Of a DNA stretch of 64,000 nucleotides, positions 15,813-25,070 are shown piece by piece (position 1 is the stretch's first letter; each line of letters begins with the position of its first letter). A program made the translations under genes and the position numbers. The DNA comes from Bacillota bacterium (GTDB lineage: Bacteria; Bacillota; DSM-12270; Thermacetogeniales; Thermacetogeniaceae), in contig JABLXW010000001.1 of NCBI GenBank assembly GCA_013177945.1, positions 277,514 through 341,513 on the forward strand, read 5' to 3'. Under the pieces are notes generated by a model, which was not told the DNA's origin, did no database searches, and worked only from the letters and a program-made list of their open reading frames with translations.

Positions 15813-16145
15813 TGGCCCCCACCTGCCCTCATCTTACTATTCCGTCTTGCTCCCGTCAATACGAAATACGAAAAGGCCGGCACTGCGCAGGCCCTTGCTT
15901 TCCTATGCCGCCCGCCCCTTGGCGGCTCTCCCCACCGGCCCCACCAGTGTCCGGCGGAAGCGGGCCAGGAAGCAGTTTCATCAAAGCGGGGCGGGCCTTC
16001 CGGCGCAGTTGACCAGATTTTTAGCCGGTCTGGGCACTCACCGGTTCGTACTCCTTTGCCGCACCGCCTGCAGCAGAGCGGTTTAACACTCAGATACCCC
16101 TGTTCATTCTGACTTATATCCTGCTCTGAAAATGAACGTGGTACC
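15813..16145. other. Gene-free stretch between brnT and the IS110 fragment
   Basis: About 330 bases with no coding frame I can support on either strand. The brnTA promoter should lie at its left end; the right end leads into the transposase remnant. Confidence 0.4.
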
Positions 16146-16612
16146 TCAAGCAACTTGTTCTAGGGTGACCTGATAGCCGAGATTCTCCAGCCGTTTGACA
16201 CTCCTGCGAACAACTGCAGTCTTGCCTATCTCGTCAAAGTAGTTTGGCCCGAGCTCGCGGTATGCAGTGCCATGCTTGAGTATGTGGTAGGCAATGATCA
16301 AAATGGTATGGGCTACTGCCACTGCTGTTCTCTTGCTTCCCCGCCGGGCGGCAATCCGGTGGTATTGGGCACACAAATAGGTTCCTTTAGTCCTTGCAGC
16401 TGCCCGTGCCGCCTCTACCAGGGCTTCTCTGAGCCACGGATCACCTTTTCGAGTTCGGCTACTTGAGCGTTTGCCTTCGCTCTCATTGTTCCCGGGGCAC
16501 AGACCTGCCCAGGATGCAAGATGCTTGTGACTGGGGAATCTGCTCATGTTGTCCCCACCTCTGCAATTATCAGTTCTGCGGTCTTCTTACCCACCCCTGG
16601 AATGGTCTCAAG
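16146..16612 (-). pseudogene. IS110-family transposase, C-terminal fragment, frameshifted
   Basis: Only the C-terminal Transposase_20 half remains. It begins with LETIPGVGKKTAELIIAEVG, shifts frame at 16544-16548, then continues as MSRFPSHKHLASWAGLCPGN and AHTILIIAYHILKHG to the natural end. The missing single base lies between GGGACAAC and ATGAGC. The N-terminal DEDD catalytic domain is absent: the preceding codons belong to a different protein (16613-16879). The fragment cannot transpose by itself. Confidence 0.85.
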
Positions 16613-16879
16613 CCTGTGGAGCTCCCATCCCCTGGCGTCTTCTTCAGCCTGTGCTACGCTCCATACCCGGATTGGCTTCTTATTCTGGAGGGCGTGGCGG
16701 AACTCGTGAGCCAGCGTAGTGACGGAGAATTTTGGAAGAAATATGGCGTTAATTGCGGGGTCGTAGCATCCGGAGCCGCAATTTGCGGTAATGAAAAGGA
16801 GCGGCATCGGGATGTGGTACAGCGCGCTCATTTCTTTTAGCCAGGTGAGGCAGGCCCGGTACGCCCTCGAAAATTCCTC
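16613..16879 (-). pseudogene. HExxH metallopeptidase-like fragment fused to the IS110 remnant
   Basis: About 89 codons read openly into the transposase fragment. They contain NAIFLPKFSVTTLAHEFRHA, an HExxH zinc-protease motif, and a downstream EEDARGWEL acidic stretch that could supply the third ligand. There is no proper start; the frame opens after TAA at 16880-16882. It is best read as the 3' part of a metallopeptidase-like gene joined by deletion to IS110. The family is not identified more closely. Confidence 0.55.
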
Positions 16880-17116
16880 TTACCCGCTTCTCCCTGGGTT
16901 GCCACGCCAGGGCTTTCACTTGATCAGCTCTCTTGTAATCTTGATAACGCGGGGCTTGATCCGCGGAACCTGTCTTTTTATAGCTGGGCTGAACCGCCGG
17001 TTGATTGGCTGAATTGAATTATTGGTGGTGCGCAAGGAAACCGCTCCTCTCTTTTCTTTACTTCTTTTTTGAAATCCTCAAGAGCCAACCGCTCACCAAG
17101 AGAGCTAACGGTCTTC

Positions 17117-17779
17117 TCACAACTCCTTCATCTTTCGCTCCCCAATAAAACCCAACAGGTTTTCCCACTCTTCTTTTGTCAAGTCGGGGCGGATCTTAAC
17201 TCTCTCGAAACCAAAACGCTTTCGGACGTGGCTCTCAGTTGAGTCGGTAACGTCCTTTTTCTTGGGGATGTATGTTGGTTCGGTGAACACGACAACCTTT
17301 GCTATAATTTTCCCATTTTCTACCATATACAGCGTGCCGGGTGTTGCTGTAAACCAGTTCACGTGGTTCCCGACAGGAACCGTCGCGACATAGACGGCGT
17401 TCTTGGTCGCCTTGTAGTGCAGGCCGTTGGATTGATTGGAGAAGAAATAGAACTCTTCTCCGTCGGAAAGGATGAAATTTAGCTCCCCCGCGCTGCCGTA
17501 TTTTGGCGGCGGAAGCGACCGCTGCAGCCCTGCTCTTCCCGGTGCTGAGGTGGTCGACGAGGACCGAGAAAAATTGCTCTGAGTCCGTTTCCCGACGGGA
17601 GCGTAGTTCGCGAAAAGCCTGGACACTTTGATTCCCCGCAAAAACCCGTTGTGAGCGAATGCCCAGTCCTTTCCGTTGATGTTTGCCACAAAAGGGTGGG
17701 CGTTGGTGACCGAGTCCAGCAGCTTTACCGTACCGTAGCGGACGTGGGCGATAAGCGTCCTGGCCTCAAGAGAGGCAAT
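17117..17779 (-). pseudogene. Class II glutamine amidotransferase, 5'-truncated and frameshifted
   Basis: The Ntn-type amidotransferase text is visible from about 17779 (LEARTLIAHVRYGT...NAHPF, then DWAFAHNGFLRG) to the stop at 17117. The catalytic N-terminal Cys is lost because the IS21 element starts there. The frame slips at an A-run (17588-17590), reads TDSEQFFSVLVDHLSTGKS in the other frame, and returns at a five-base C/G run (17485-17489) before LNFILSDGEEFYFFS. Two compensating homopolymer indels fit either decay or sequencing error. Confidence 0.75.
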
Positions 17780-17893
17780 TGTTGATCCACAATTAAAATT
17801 GATCCCCGATTAACACCGAAAACTGATCCCCCGGAATTTCCAGTTAACTTAAACTATCCCTGAAGGAACATGCTTCAGGGAGGAAAATGGGGG

Positions 17894-19347
17894 ATGATTA
17901 AAGTGGATCAATGGACAACCATCAGAACGCTTTACAACGAGGGGTACGGCAAAAAGAGAATCGCAAAAATTCTGGGGATTTCTGTGAACACGGTACGGCG
18001 CGCCCTGAAAGATGATACTCCACCCAGCTACCGGCGTACGAAAACTACGGAGCAAAAGATTCTCCCTTACCTTGAACAAGTCAGAGAGATGTATCTGGAA
18101 AAGAAGCTGATCGGCACTCGCATCTTCGAAGAGCTGAAAAAGCTGGGTTATGACGGCTCCCTGATGACCCTCTACCGCTGCCTCAGGATGCTTAAAGAAG
18201 AGCCAGGGAACAGAGCCAGCCTGAGATTTGAGACGCTACCAGGAGAGCAGGCCCAATTCGACTGGTCCCCCTTTGATGTAGAGATTGCCGGGGAAAAGGT
18301 CCGGGTCTACTGCTTCCTGGTGATCCTGGGGTACAGCCGGATGAAGTACATGACTTTTAACTTGAAGCAGGACCTCTTTGCGGTAATCGAAGCCCTGGAG
18401 GAAGCCTTCTGGTTCTTCGGGGGCAGCTCGAAGGAGCTCCTGGTGGACAATGCCAAACAGATAGTCTTTGAAATCAGAAACGGTGTAAAGTGCTTCAACG
18501 AGACATTCCTGGCCCTGGCGGGGCTCTACCGCTTCCGGCCGGTTGCCAAAAGACGCGGCACCCCCAGACCAAAGGGAAGGTGGAGCGGCCCTTCTACTAC
18601 ATCCAGGAGCACTTCATCAAGGGGAACTCCTTTGACTCCTTAGAGGACCTGATTAACAAAGGCCATGCCTTCATCCTGGAGTGGTGCGCAAAGGAGCACA
18701 GGACAACCCTTAAGAAACCGGAGGAGCTTTTTCGGGAAGAAAAGGAATTACTCCAGCCGCTCCCGCAAACCCCGTTTACTCAAAGCCTGCGCAAGAGCCG
18801 GAAAGTAAGCCGGGACTGCCTTGTCTCCGTAGGCGGCAGCAGGTACTCAGTTCCAGCGCAGCATGCAGGAACCAGGGTCTGGGTTCTCGTCAGACACGGA
18901 CATCTTCTGGAGATCCAGGACCAGGCCGGGGCTGTAATTGCAACACACGAATTGTCAAAGACCAAAGGGTCCACCAACATCAAAGAAGAGCACTACCAAA
19001 GCTTGCGCAAAGCACCCTGCACTGCACCGCGCATCCGGGAAATATTCATGCAGTCTTTCCCCTCAGGGAGGGACTACTACCGGCTTCTGCTGGAGAAGGT
19101 CGGCTGCAACGCCACCTACCATGCCCAGAGGATTCTCGACCTCAAGGCGTACTACCCGGACGAAGCAATCGACCAGGCGCTAAGACACGCCCTCAGGTAC
19201 AGGGCGGCCTCTTACAAAACGGTGACCAATATCCTGAAATCACTGGTGTTCTGGCACTCTACCCCTTCCGCAGGAACTCCGGCGCCTCTTCCCGTAACAG
19301 GGCAAATGGTCCGGCCGCTTGCCTGCTACCGGGAACTGCTGCAGTAG
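17894..19347 (+). pseudogene. istA: IS21 transposase IstA, frameshifted
   Basis: The N-terminal helix-turn-helix (GYGKKRIAKILGISVNTVRR) and the DDE-type catalytic domain (AQFDWSPFDVEI; LVDNAKQIV) are readable. At 18548-18551 an A-run causes a -1 shift, after which RHPQTKGKVERPFYYIQEHF continues to a normal C-terminus. Reading AAAAA instead of AAAA would restore one protein of about 480 residues. Programmed slippage cannot be excluded, but IS21 istA genes are not normally frameshifted. ATG 17894 follows a GGGAGG site. Confidence 0.85.
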
Positions 19348-19363
19348 GGGGAGGGGATGAGCG

Positions 19364-20143
19364 ATGACGCACGAAGACCTGGTTCAGCTCAAAGAAAACC
19401 TGAAACTGCTGAGGCTGAAAGAGATCCAGCAGATCTTCGAGGCAGAAGCCGAAAGAGCGACTCGGGAAAACTCAAGCTACATCGAATACCTTGCCCGTCT
19501 GGTGCAGGCCGAAGTGGAGCGCAAAACCGATGCATCCATCGACCGGAAGATCCAGATGGCCCGGTTTCCCAGGCAGTGCACCCTGGAGAGCTTCGACTTC
19601 AACTTCCAGCCGAGCATCAACGCCAGAGAGGTCCGGGAACTGGCCCAAACCTTGAGCTTCATCACAAGAAAAGAAAACGTAATCTTCATGGGACCCCCGG
19701 GTGTAGGCAAGACCCACCTGGCCATTGCCTTAGGGATCAAGGCCTGCATTGCCCGCTACCGGGTGCTGTTCATGACCTGTGCGGATCTCGTTGACTATCT
19801 CTATGCAGGAATGGCCGACATGAGTGTGGCCGCGAAACTTGAGTCGCTTGCCCGGCTGCATCTCTTAATCATCGATGAAATCGGCTACATGCCCGTAGAC
19901 AAGCAAGAAGCAAACCTCTTCTTCCAGCTGGTGAGCAGACGCTATGAGCATGGTTCCATTATCATCACCACCAACCTTCCCTTTGACCAGTGGGACACGG
20001 TCTTTGGGGATGAAGTAATCTCTTCAGCGATCATTGACAGGCTGGTGCACCACTGCCACATCTTCCAGATCACCGGCAACAGCTACAGGATGAAGGACAG
20101 ACTGAAACCCAAAAAGGGGGTGGCAGGTAGCCGGTTAAATTAA
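19364..20143 (+). CDS. istB: IS21 helper ATPase IstB
   Basis: A 259-residue AAA+ ATPase related to DnaC that assists IstA in target selection. Walker A is GPPGVGKTHLA, Walker B is LLIIDEIGYMP and sensor 1 is IITTNLPFDQW. ATG 19364 lies behind GGGGGAGGGG and 16 bases after the istA stop. The reading frame is intact, unlike istA. Confidence 0.95.
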   Translation: MTHEDLVQLKENLKLLRLKEIQQIFEAEAERATRENSSYIEYLARLVQAEVERKTDASIDRKIQMARFPRQCTLESFDFNFQPSINAREVRELAQTLSFITRKENVIFMGPPGVGKTHLAIALGIKACIARYRVLFMTCADLVDYLYAGMADMSVAAKLESLARLHLLIIDEIGYMPVDKQEANLFFQLVSRRYEHGSIIITTNLPFDQWDTVFGDEVISSAIIDRLVHHCHIFQITGNSYRMKDRLKPKKGVAGSRLN

Positions 20144-20271
20144 AATAAAAATGGCGGCGGATCAAATTACATCTATTACCAGTTCTGGAAGGAGATCAAT
20201 TGATCAAGGGATCAAATTTCGATGTTAAAAAGGGATCACTTTTACTTGACAATCTAGAACCGAATATAACA

Positions 20272-20305
20272 TTAATGATACCATATATATAAAGTAAATC
20301 ATTAA
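20272..20305 (+). promoter_or_regulatory. Inverted-repeat operator candidate
   Basis: TTAATGAT (20272-20279) and ATCATTAA (20298-20305) are exact reverse complements, separated by 18 A/T-rich bases and ending at the Shine-Dalgarno of the next gene. TTGACA at the IS21 end (20246-20251) could act as an outward -35 hexamer. The arrangement resembles an autoregulated antitoxin promoter. Confidence 0.5.
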
Positions 20306-20318
20306 GGAGGCGGTATTT

Positions 20319-20570
20319 ATGGCCAAAAATTACAAATCTTATTCACTCCGCACTTCGCAAAGCCAGGCAGCCGCGTTCGAAGCTGTGGCTGCTTTCCGCG
20401 GTGAGAGTTTTAATTCCGCTGTAATTTCAGCCATGCGTGCTCTTATTTTGGAGACATTCGCCAAGGAAATAGAAGCAGGAGAAGATTTGCTCCTGCGAAA
20501 AATGCCGGAGCCCTTGCGATTATCCGATGTATGCAGGGAATTCGGAATCGATTTTAAAGAAAAGAAATAA
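20319..20570 (+). CDS. Orphan ribbon-helix-helix-like small protein
   Basis: An 83-residue protein whose N-terminus (YKSYSLRTSQSQAAAFEAVA then FRGESFNSAVISAMRALIL) has the strand-helix-helix pattern of RHH repressors and antitoxins. The C-terminal ~35 residues are acidic. ATG follows AAGGAGGCGG. No toxin-like gene follows; the next sequence is a terminator and an endonuclease relic on the other strand. I infer DNA binding only from the pattern. Confidence 0.55.
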   Translation: MAKNYKSYSLRTSQSQAAAFEAVAAFRGESFNSAVISAMRALILETFAKEIEAGEDLLLRKMPEPLRLSDVCREFGIDFKEKK

Positions 20571-20579
20571 AAGGCCTTT

Positions 20580-20612
20580 CGAAAAAACGAAAAACTCGGA
20601 TTCAACCCGAGT
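20580..20612 (-). terminator. Minus-strand terminator
   Basis: ACTCGG (20594-20599) and CCGAGT (20607-20612) pair; the minus-strand tail is TTTTCGTTTTTT. It follows the endonuclease relic and lies tail-to-tail with the RHH-like gene. Confidence 0.75.
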
Positions 20613-20719
20613 CCAAGGCCGTGAGCTGCGCTTTTTTGCTTTTTCCAGACGCGAAAAGGCCCGGCAGAGAACCGGGTCTCTTAAAAAATTTTTCGCCCGG
20701 CTTCCCGACGCCGGACCGC

Positions 20720-21310
20720 TCAGCTCTTGAGGCACGTTTCATGCAGAAGCTCCCCAAATCTTCCCCGCGCCGCTGGGTTGGAAAGCAACACCTCGGCATA
20801 GAGCCAGTCCACCACGCTTCGAACACTTCTCCCGTGTAGTAGAGACTACAGACAGTACCGGTGTTTGTGGACACCTTCTGTAGCTTCCTTGGCGGCAGGC
20901 CCGCCCCGGCAGCCACCACCCGGTTCACTTCTTCCAGAAGCGCCTGGTTGCCGTAGATTCTCAGCCTGGGCATCGGGCGTCTTTTTCGCCTGGTGCGCGG
21001 ACCACGTCCGCGCATGCGTGCAGCTCCACCCAGGCCCGGATGAAACCCCTGCCGTTGATGCTGCCGCAGGGGTACGGCCTTTCCGGAGCCTGGCAGACAT
21101 CATCCGACGTTGTGGCCGTGCCCTAGAAAACCCCCTAGGACGCAAGCCCCGGCGTCAGTTGCGGTGTCGATGATTCTCACCGGGCCGGGTTTCCGCTTCC
21201 AATATTGCGGGTCCGATACCCCCATTTGGCGAAACTTCCGTGCTATAATGTGCGCCATCGAAGAGCTGATGCCTAGCATGTAAGCTATTTTGTAATTTCT
21301 GCCACAATGC
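20720..21310 (-). pseudogene. LAGLIDADG-type homing endonuclease relic
   Basis: Reading across frames gives, in order, an HTH-like part (MLGISSSMAHIIARKFRQMG, then QYWKRKPG), GRGFIRAWVELHACADV, then PRLRIYGNQALLEEVNRVV with SLYYTG, and finally VRSVVDWLYAEVLLSNP to a TGA at 20720-20722. The IYGN...LLEEVN and V.DWLYA blocks are typical of LAGLIDADG endonuclease half-domains. At least three frame changes are needed, so it is dead. No intron or intein is seen around it. Confidence 0.6.
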
Positions 21311-21318
21311 TCACCTGC

Positions 21319-21714
21319 TCACCTTTTTAATCCCCTGCAAAGGACCAAACTCAAGCTCAGACCTGCCCAGCTTCCGGCAAAGGCCAGCGCGCAGGCGTAA
21401 GCAAGAGATACAGGCCACGCTACTTCCAGACCTGCAAACCAGGCCACCATCGGCACAAGATACGCTCCAGCCCAGGCCAGTCCTAGGGGAAGCATAGTCT
21501 CCCGTGAATATCTACCGGCCAGCCACCCAGCGGAAGCGCCCGCCAGGAGCATGGCGATAAATGACGCAATGAGCAGAGCTGCGGCTGCCCGCTCGTTCAC
21601 ACCCAGGGCTTTTATGCCTTTTGGGTCCATTATGAAAAGCCCGCCGGCGAGGGCCGCTATGCCCACTAAAAGTGCTGAAAGGGTTCTTTCTGCTAAATGC
21701 AGGTCGTCACACAT
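21319..21714 (-). CDS. Small integral membrane protein (131 aa)
   Basis: Four predicted membrane segments fill most of the chain: about 12-32, 43-66, 73-93 and 100-122. They are rich in Ala, Gly and Leu, with short charged loops. No family is recognised. The ATG has only a weak GGTGAT ribosome-binding site. Unlike its neighbours it shows no frameshift, which gives some support that it is expressed. Confidence 0.5.
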   Translation of the reverse strand: MCDDLHLAERTLSALLVGIAALAGGLFIMDPKGIKALGVNERAAAALLIASFIAMLLAGASAGWLAGRYSRETMLPLGLAWAGAYLVPMVAWFAGLEVAWPVSLAYACALAFAGSWAGLSLSLVLCRGLKR

Positions 21715-21778
21715 CTAACATCACCCGTTTTTATCTGGAGTTGCCAGAAGAAATTCGACTTTTTCTCTGTTCTTACTT

Positions 21779-22284
21779 TCAGTACCGCCCAAGCAACCCC
21801 GCCACCGCCCGGGCAAACGCCTCCGCGCTCTGGGGGTCCCTGGCCGTCACGACGTTCCCGGAGACGACCACACTCCGGTCAACATACCTGGCGCCCGCTG
21901 TCTTGAGCTCCCGCACCGCCGACGGATCGGGGTAGACCGTCGCCTCTTTTTTTCCATCAAGGCAGCCGGCGCGAGCCAGCACCACCGGGGACAGGCAGAC
22001 CGCTGCCACAACCTTGTTTTGCCGGTGGGCCTCCCGCACTACCCGGCGAAGTTCTTTGTCGTCCCAAAGATACACCTTCGACCCCGTGCCGCCTGCGATT
22101 ACCACAGCGTCGTAGTCGGCGCCACGGACGTCGGAGAAAGCTATGTCGGGTCTTACGGTGCCGCCAAGCATCCCCTTGGCCATCTCCTTCACACTCTGGC
22201 CACGGTGATCTGGGCGCCCTTTTCCTCCAGGACGCGCCTGGGCGTGAAGAACTCCTCGTCCCTGAAATCTCTGGGGGCAACCAT
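21779..22284 (-). pseudogene. DJ-1/PfpI-family protein, frameshifted
   Basis: The N-terminal part (LLMVAPRDFRDEEFFTPRRV) and the larger C-terminal part (EMAKGMLGGTVRPDIAFSDV, then VVIAGGTGSKVYLW and AVCLSPVVLARAG with the nucleophile-elbow Cys) match DJ-1/PfpI proteins, but they lie in two frames that join at about 22195-22200. A one-base change would restore a protein of about 165 residues. The 3' frame starting at 22192 could still be translated alone. Confidence 0.75.
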
Positions 22285-22409
22285 TAGGAGGTTAAAAAAG
22301 ATGGCCTCCAGGGTGGTCCGCAATAGCGCCACCGTGAGGTAAGCCCGCAGGGCGGCAACTCGGATTCCGGCACCGCCTGTGACGCCTGCGGCCGATCCGG
22401 CCCCAACGA

Positions 22410-22597
22410 TCGGCACGATTTGCGCCCCGGCTTCCCGGCCAGTCATGGCCGCCAGCACCTTCTCCACATAGGTTCGTGTTTCGGATACGGCGGTACGCCG
22501 GCGTATCTCTCCACGGCCCCTGGCCCGGCGTTGTATGCTGCCAGGGCCAGCCGGAGATCGCCGCCGAAGCGGTCAAGAAGATGGCGGAGGTAGCGGG
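22410..22597 (-). pseudogene. Lytic transglycosylase (SLT) C-terminal fragment, frameshifted
   Basis: [20 protein letters not shown] followed by [18 protein letters not shown] is the C-terminal core of a Slt/MltC-type lytic transglycosylase. After CCGAAAC the frame shifts and continues as [15 protein letters not shown]. The catalytic Glu region upstream is not recognisable, so only a fragment is left. The shifted frame runs without a stop into the DJ-1 relic. Confidence 0.65.
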
Positions 22598-22719
22598 CAG
22601 GGCATCCCCGACCGCAAGCCCCAGCAGGCAGCCGCAAAATTTCCGGCAGCCGGTATTCGGCGCTGCGAACCCCGTCCTCCCCGGTCATTACAGGCCGCGC
22701 GATCCCGGCACGCCCGGGT

Positions 22720-23334
22720 TCAAAGGCGGTCCGTTCCGGGAATCTTTCTCTCCGCGACCGTCCACCCGTCCCCCTGCCTTTTGACCTCGGCCAGGAACCC
22801 AGCCACCGCGTACACGGTGCCGCCCAGGTGGTGAACAGGAAAATGATCCTTGGCCTTGAAGGTCCAGCGGCCCTCGAAGCACCCCGGCGCGGCCTCGGCC
22901 GCCGCCACCTCGCCCACAAAGATCCAGTGGTCGCCTCCATCGTATGTCTTCCACAGGCGGCACTCCACCCCGGCCAGGCACTCGGCCACCAGCGGGGCGG
23001 GGACCTTCCGCCCTGCCACGGGAGTCAGCCCCGCAGCCGCAAACTTGTCCACGTCCCTTCCTGAGACGGTACCGCAGAAGTGGACGCGGTCGAGAAGCCC
23101 GTAGCCGGGGACATTCAGGGTGAAGGCACCGGTGGCCCGCACATACTCTGCGGTCAGGTGCTGCTTGGCCACGGCTACAGCGACCAGGGGCGGTTTTCTG
23201 CTGACAGGCATCTGCCACGAGGCGGCCATCACGTTGGGCCTGCCGTCCTTCCGGCTCCCGATGAGCACCACGCAACCGGGCGCGAGAAGACGGTAAGCCT
23301 CGTCAGGCGCTATCTCACTTTTGTCCATGCGCAT
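22720..23334 (-). CDS. Flavin reductase-like FMN-binding protein
   Basis: About 204 residues of the flavin-reductase/FMN-binding split-barrel family, which uses NAD(P)H to reduce free flavin or serves as an FMN protein. [19 protein letters not shown] is the FMN-binding block, followed by [24 protein letters not shown], and the C-terminal GEVAAAE. The start is ATG 23334, five bases after AAGGAG; the open frame extends upstream but looks non-coding. It is intact amid damaged genes. Confidence 0.88.
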   Translation of the reverse strand: MRMDKSEIAPDEAYRLLAPGCVVLIGSRKDGRPNVMAASWQMPVSRKPPLVAVAVAKQHLTAEYVRATGAFTLNVPGYGLLDRVHFCGTVSGRDVDKFAAAGLTPVAGRKVPAPLVAECLAGVECRLWKTYDGGDHWIFVGEVAAAEAAPGCFEGRWTFKAKDHFPVHHLGGTVYAVAGFLAEVKRQGDGWTVAERKIPGTDRL

Positions 23335-23507
23335 CTCCACTCCTTCTGCCGGGAATATGGCGCTGGTTCCGTGGGTCGAAGCCCACAGCAACAGCCGCAC
23401 GGTCCCAGCGCCGTCTGAAGGGTCCAATAATGTACTTCTGCAAGAAGCCAAACCCAAGCCAGCCGAACTGGCAGCTGAAAACAACTAATCCCTTTCCCGG
23501 TTTTCGG

Positions 23508-23969
23508 CTAGTCCAGCGTTTCTATGGCCCGCAGGAGTTGCATGTATCCTTCGCTCAGGCAGTCCGCCCCGGCTAGCAGGTGGCTGAGGTATTCGCGAGT
23601 GGGTTTGAGCCCACCCTGGACTTTTTCAGGGTTTGCCACATAGGTCACGGCGGTGACGTCTTTACCTGTCTGTTGTCGCTCCACGTTGACCAGATGGCGC
23701 CTGTAGTGATGAGGGACGCCTTCATAGTGGTCAAGCCTCCGCAACTCTTCTTCCGAAAGGAGGTACAGGACGCCCTCCACCGCATCGCCGGGGCAAGGCA
23801 TAATGTTGGCGAAGCCTGCGCCGGGGACCTTTGCAGACGCCTTGTTGAACTCCAGACGCCAGTTTCTGAGGATCCCGAGGACGCGGTCGGGGCACCGCCC
23901 GATCCGCTCTTTCATTTGGTTGGCGTCTATATTGGAGCCGTAGGCAAAGTACCAGATACTGGCAGTCAA
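23508..23969 (-). CDS. Gamma-glutamylcyclotransferase-family protein
   Basis: A 153-residue GGCT-like fold that releases 5-oxoproline from gamma-glutamyl compounds. The substrate loop YFAYGSNID near the N-terminus and the conserved acidic catalytic region EEELRRLDHYEGVPHHY are present. Start TTG 23969 follows AAGG six bases upstream. An inverted repeat, GTTTAAC (23970-23976) / GTTAAAC (24002-24008), lies directly upstream and could be an operator. Confidence 0.85.
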   Translation of the reverse strand: MTASIWYFAYGSNIDANQMKERIGRCPDRVLGILRNWRLEFNKASAKVPGAGFANIMPCPGDAVEGVLYLLSEEELRRLDHYEGVPHHYRRHLVNVERQQTGKDVTAVTYVANPEKVQGGLKPTREYLSHLLAGADCLSEGYMQLLRAIETLD

Positions 23970-24107
23970 GTTTAACCTTGTCTTCCTTCCTCTCTTTGGA
24001 TGTTAAACCACATTTTCCTTTGGTCAACCGTTCCAGGACCATAGCCAGCAAGCATGACCGATATAATCGCCTTCGCTGTATCTAAATGTTCATATGCAAT
24101 TCAACAC

Positions 24108-24735
24108 TTATGGTAGCGGTCGCAGAACTGGCTGTACCTGAGACCATCCGGGTGCTGTGCTATGTATGCCTATGCTTATTTCTCTGTTCTTCCGGCTTAT
24201 ATACACCGGATAGAAACGCAGGACCTTGCCATATTTAAAATAATATTCCCTGGCTATATGCACGAAACCTGAATTCTTTTGCCTTCCGCAGCTGTTATTT
24301 ACCACATCATCAAGGAAAATCGCAATATTAACGCCGGCTGCAAGTGAATCAACACTGCTCTCTAACGTCTTGATTATTTTGCTGTTTCCTTTGAATACAG
24401 GTATGGCGTTGACTTTTTGCATTATCCAAAGAACAATTGGCTCTATGATAATTGTCAGCAGCCTGCAGAAAGGTTTCGCTATTACAGGCACATTTTCGAA
24501 AAGGTCCTTATTCCATGTATGCACTACATGATTTCTCGCCGATCATATCGCTTATGACCCACGACCTGAATTCATAAGGAAAAAAGTTCCATTGCGATGG
24601 GACCATAGATGCCGGAATGGTTACAAACAAATACAGAAGGTTCCTCTTTTATCACATTTTCCTTCCTGGTGACAAGGTGTTCATGCAATATCTTCCTTAA
24701 ATATCCATTTCAGTATGGTAAACAGTATCTCCATT
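24108..24735 (-). pseudogene. PlsC-type lysophospholipid acyltransferase, multiply frameshifted
   Basis: Translation in alternating frames gives MEILFTILKWIF, ILHEHLVTRKENVIKEEPSV with FVCNHSGIYGPIAMEL (the NHxxxxD-like acyltransferase box region), FFPYEFRSWVISDMIGEKS, then a 138-codon frame starting TWNKDLFENVPVIAKPF with NAIPVFKGN and FLDDVVNNSCGRQ. At least three indels (near 24693, 24585 and 24517) break it. It would make phosphatidic acid or a related lipid if repaired. Confidence 0.7.
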
Positions 24736-24793
24736 TACGGCTGTCCTCATGCCTTTCTCCCCGCCGCTGAGGGGTGATCAAATCTTTAAGCCA

Positions 24794-25070
24794 CTAGAAA
24801 GACATTTCCCACAGCATGCGGGAAACAATCTCCGGTAGACTCTCCGCTGCAGGCAGGTTTTCATCAACCAGAAAGCCCGCCCACTCTCTGTAAAAATGCT
24901 GCCGTCTCCAGGGCAGTTAAAACCTGATGATAGGGGCTCAGCTGCAAATACAGCACGCCCAACTGAAAGCAGAGCCATATATAGTCCTTTGTTATGATGC
25001 CGGAGATTATCGCTGCCAGGGTCATAATGATGGCAAACCCGTATAGCTTTTGCATTTTCCAGGGGCCCAT
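24794..25070 (-). pseudogene. Small membrane protein gene, frameshifted
   Basis: ATG 25070 follows a strong AGGAGG eight bases upstream. About 58 codons encode two hydrophobic segments (YGFAIIMTLAAIISGIIT and WLCFQLGVLYLQL), after which a one-base shift at about 24899 leads to REWAGFLVDENLPAAESLPE and a stop at 24794. Without the shift the frame ends early at 24864. It lies upstream of the acyltransferase relic on the same strand. Family unknown. Confidence 0.5.

Larger units (their letters stand above)
17780..20251 (+). mobile_element. IS21-family insertion sequence
   Basis: About 2.5 kb carrying istA and istB. Both ends have the multiple short repeats typical of IS21: TTGATCC copies at the left (17782, 17799, about 17824) and the inverse GGATCAA/GGGATCA copies at the right (20159, 20208, 20232). 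The ends read TGTTGATCC... and ...TTGACA. CAAT flanks both sides if the right end is placed at 20249, a possible 4-bp target duplication. Exact termini are uncertain by a few bases. Confidence 0.85.

Noticed and set aside
17776..20253. CAAT on both sides of the IS21 element as a proven target duplication
   Set aside because: Four bases match only if the right end is moved in by two bases, and the right flank does not continue the interrupted amidotransferase gene; kept as a possibility only.
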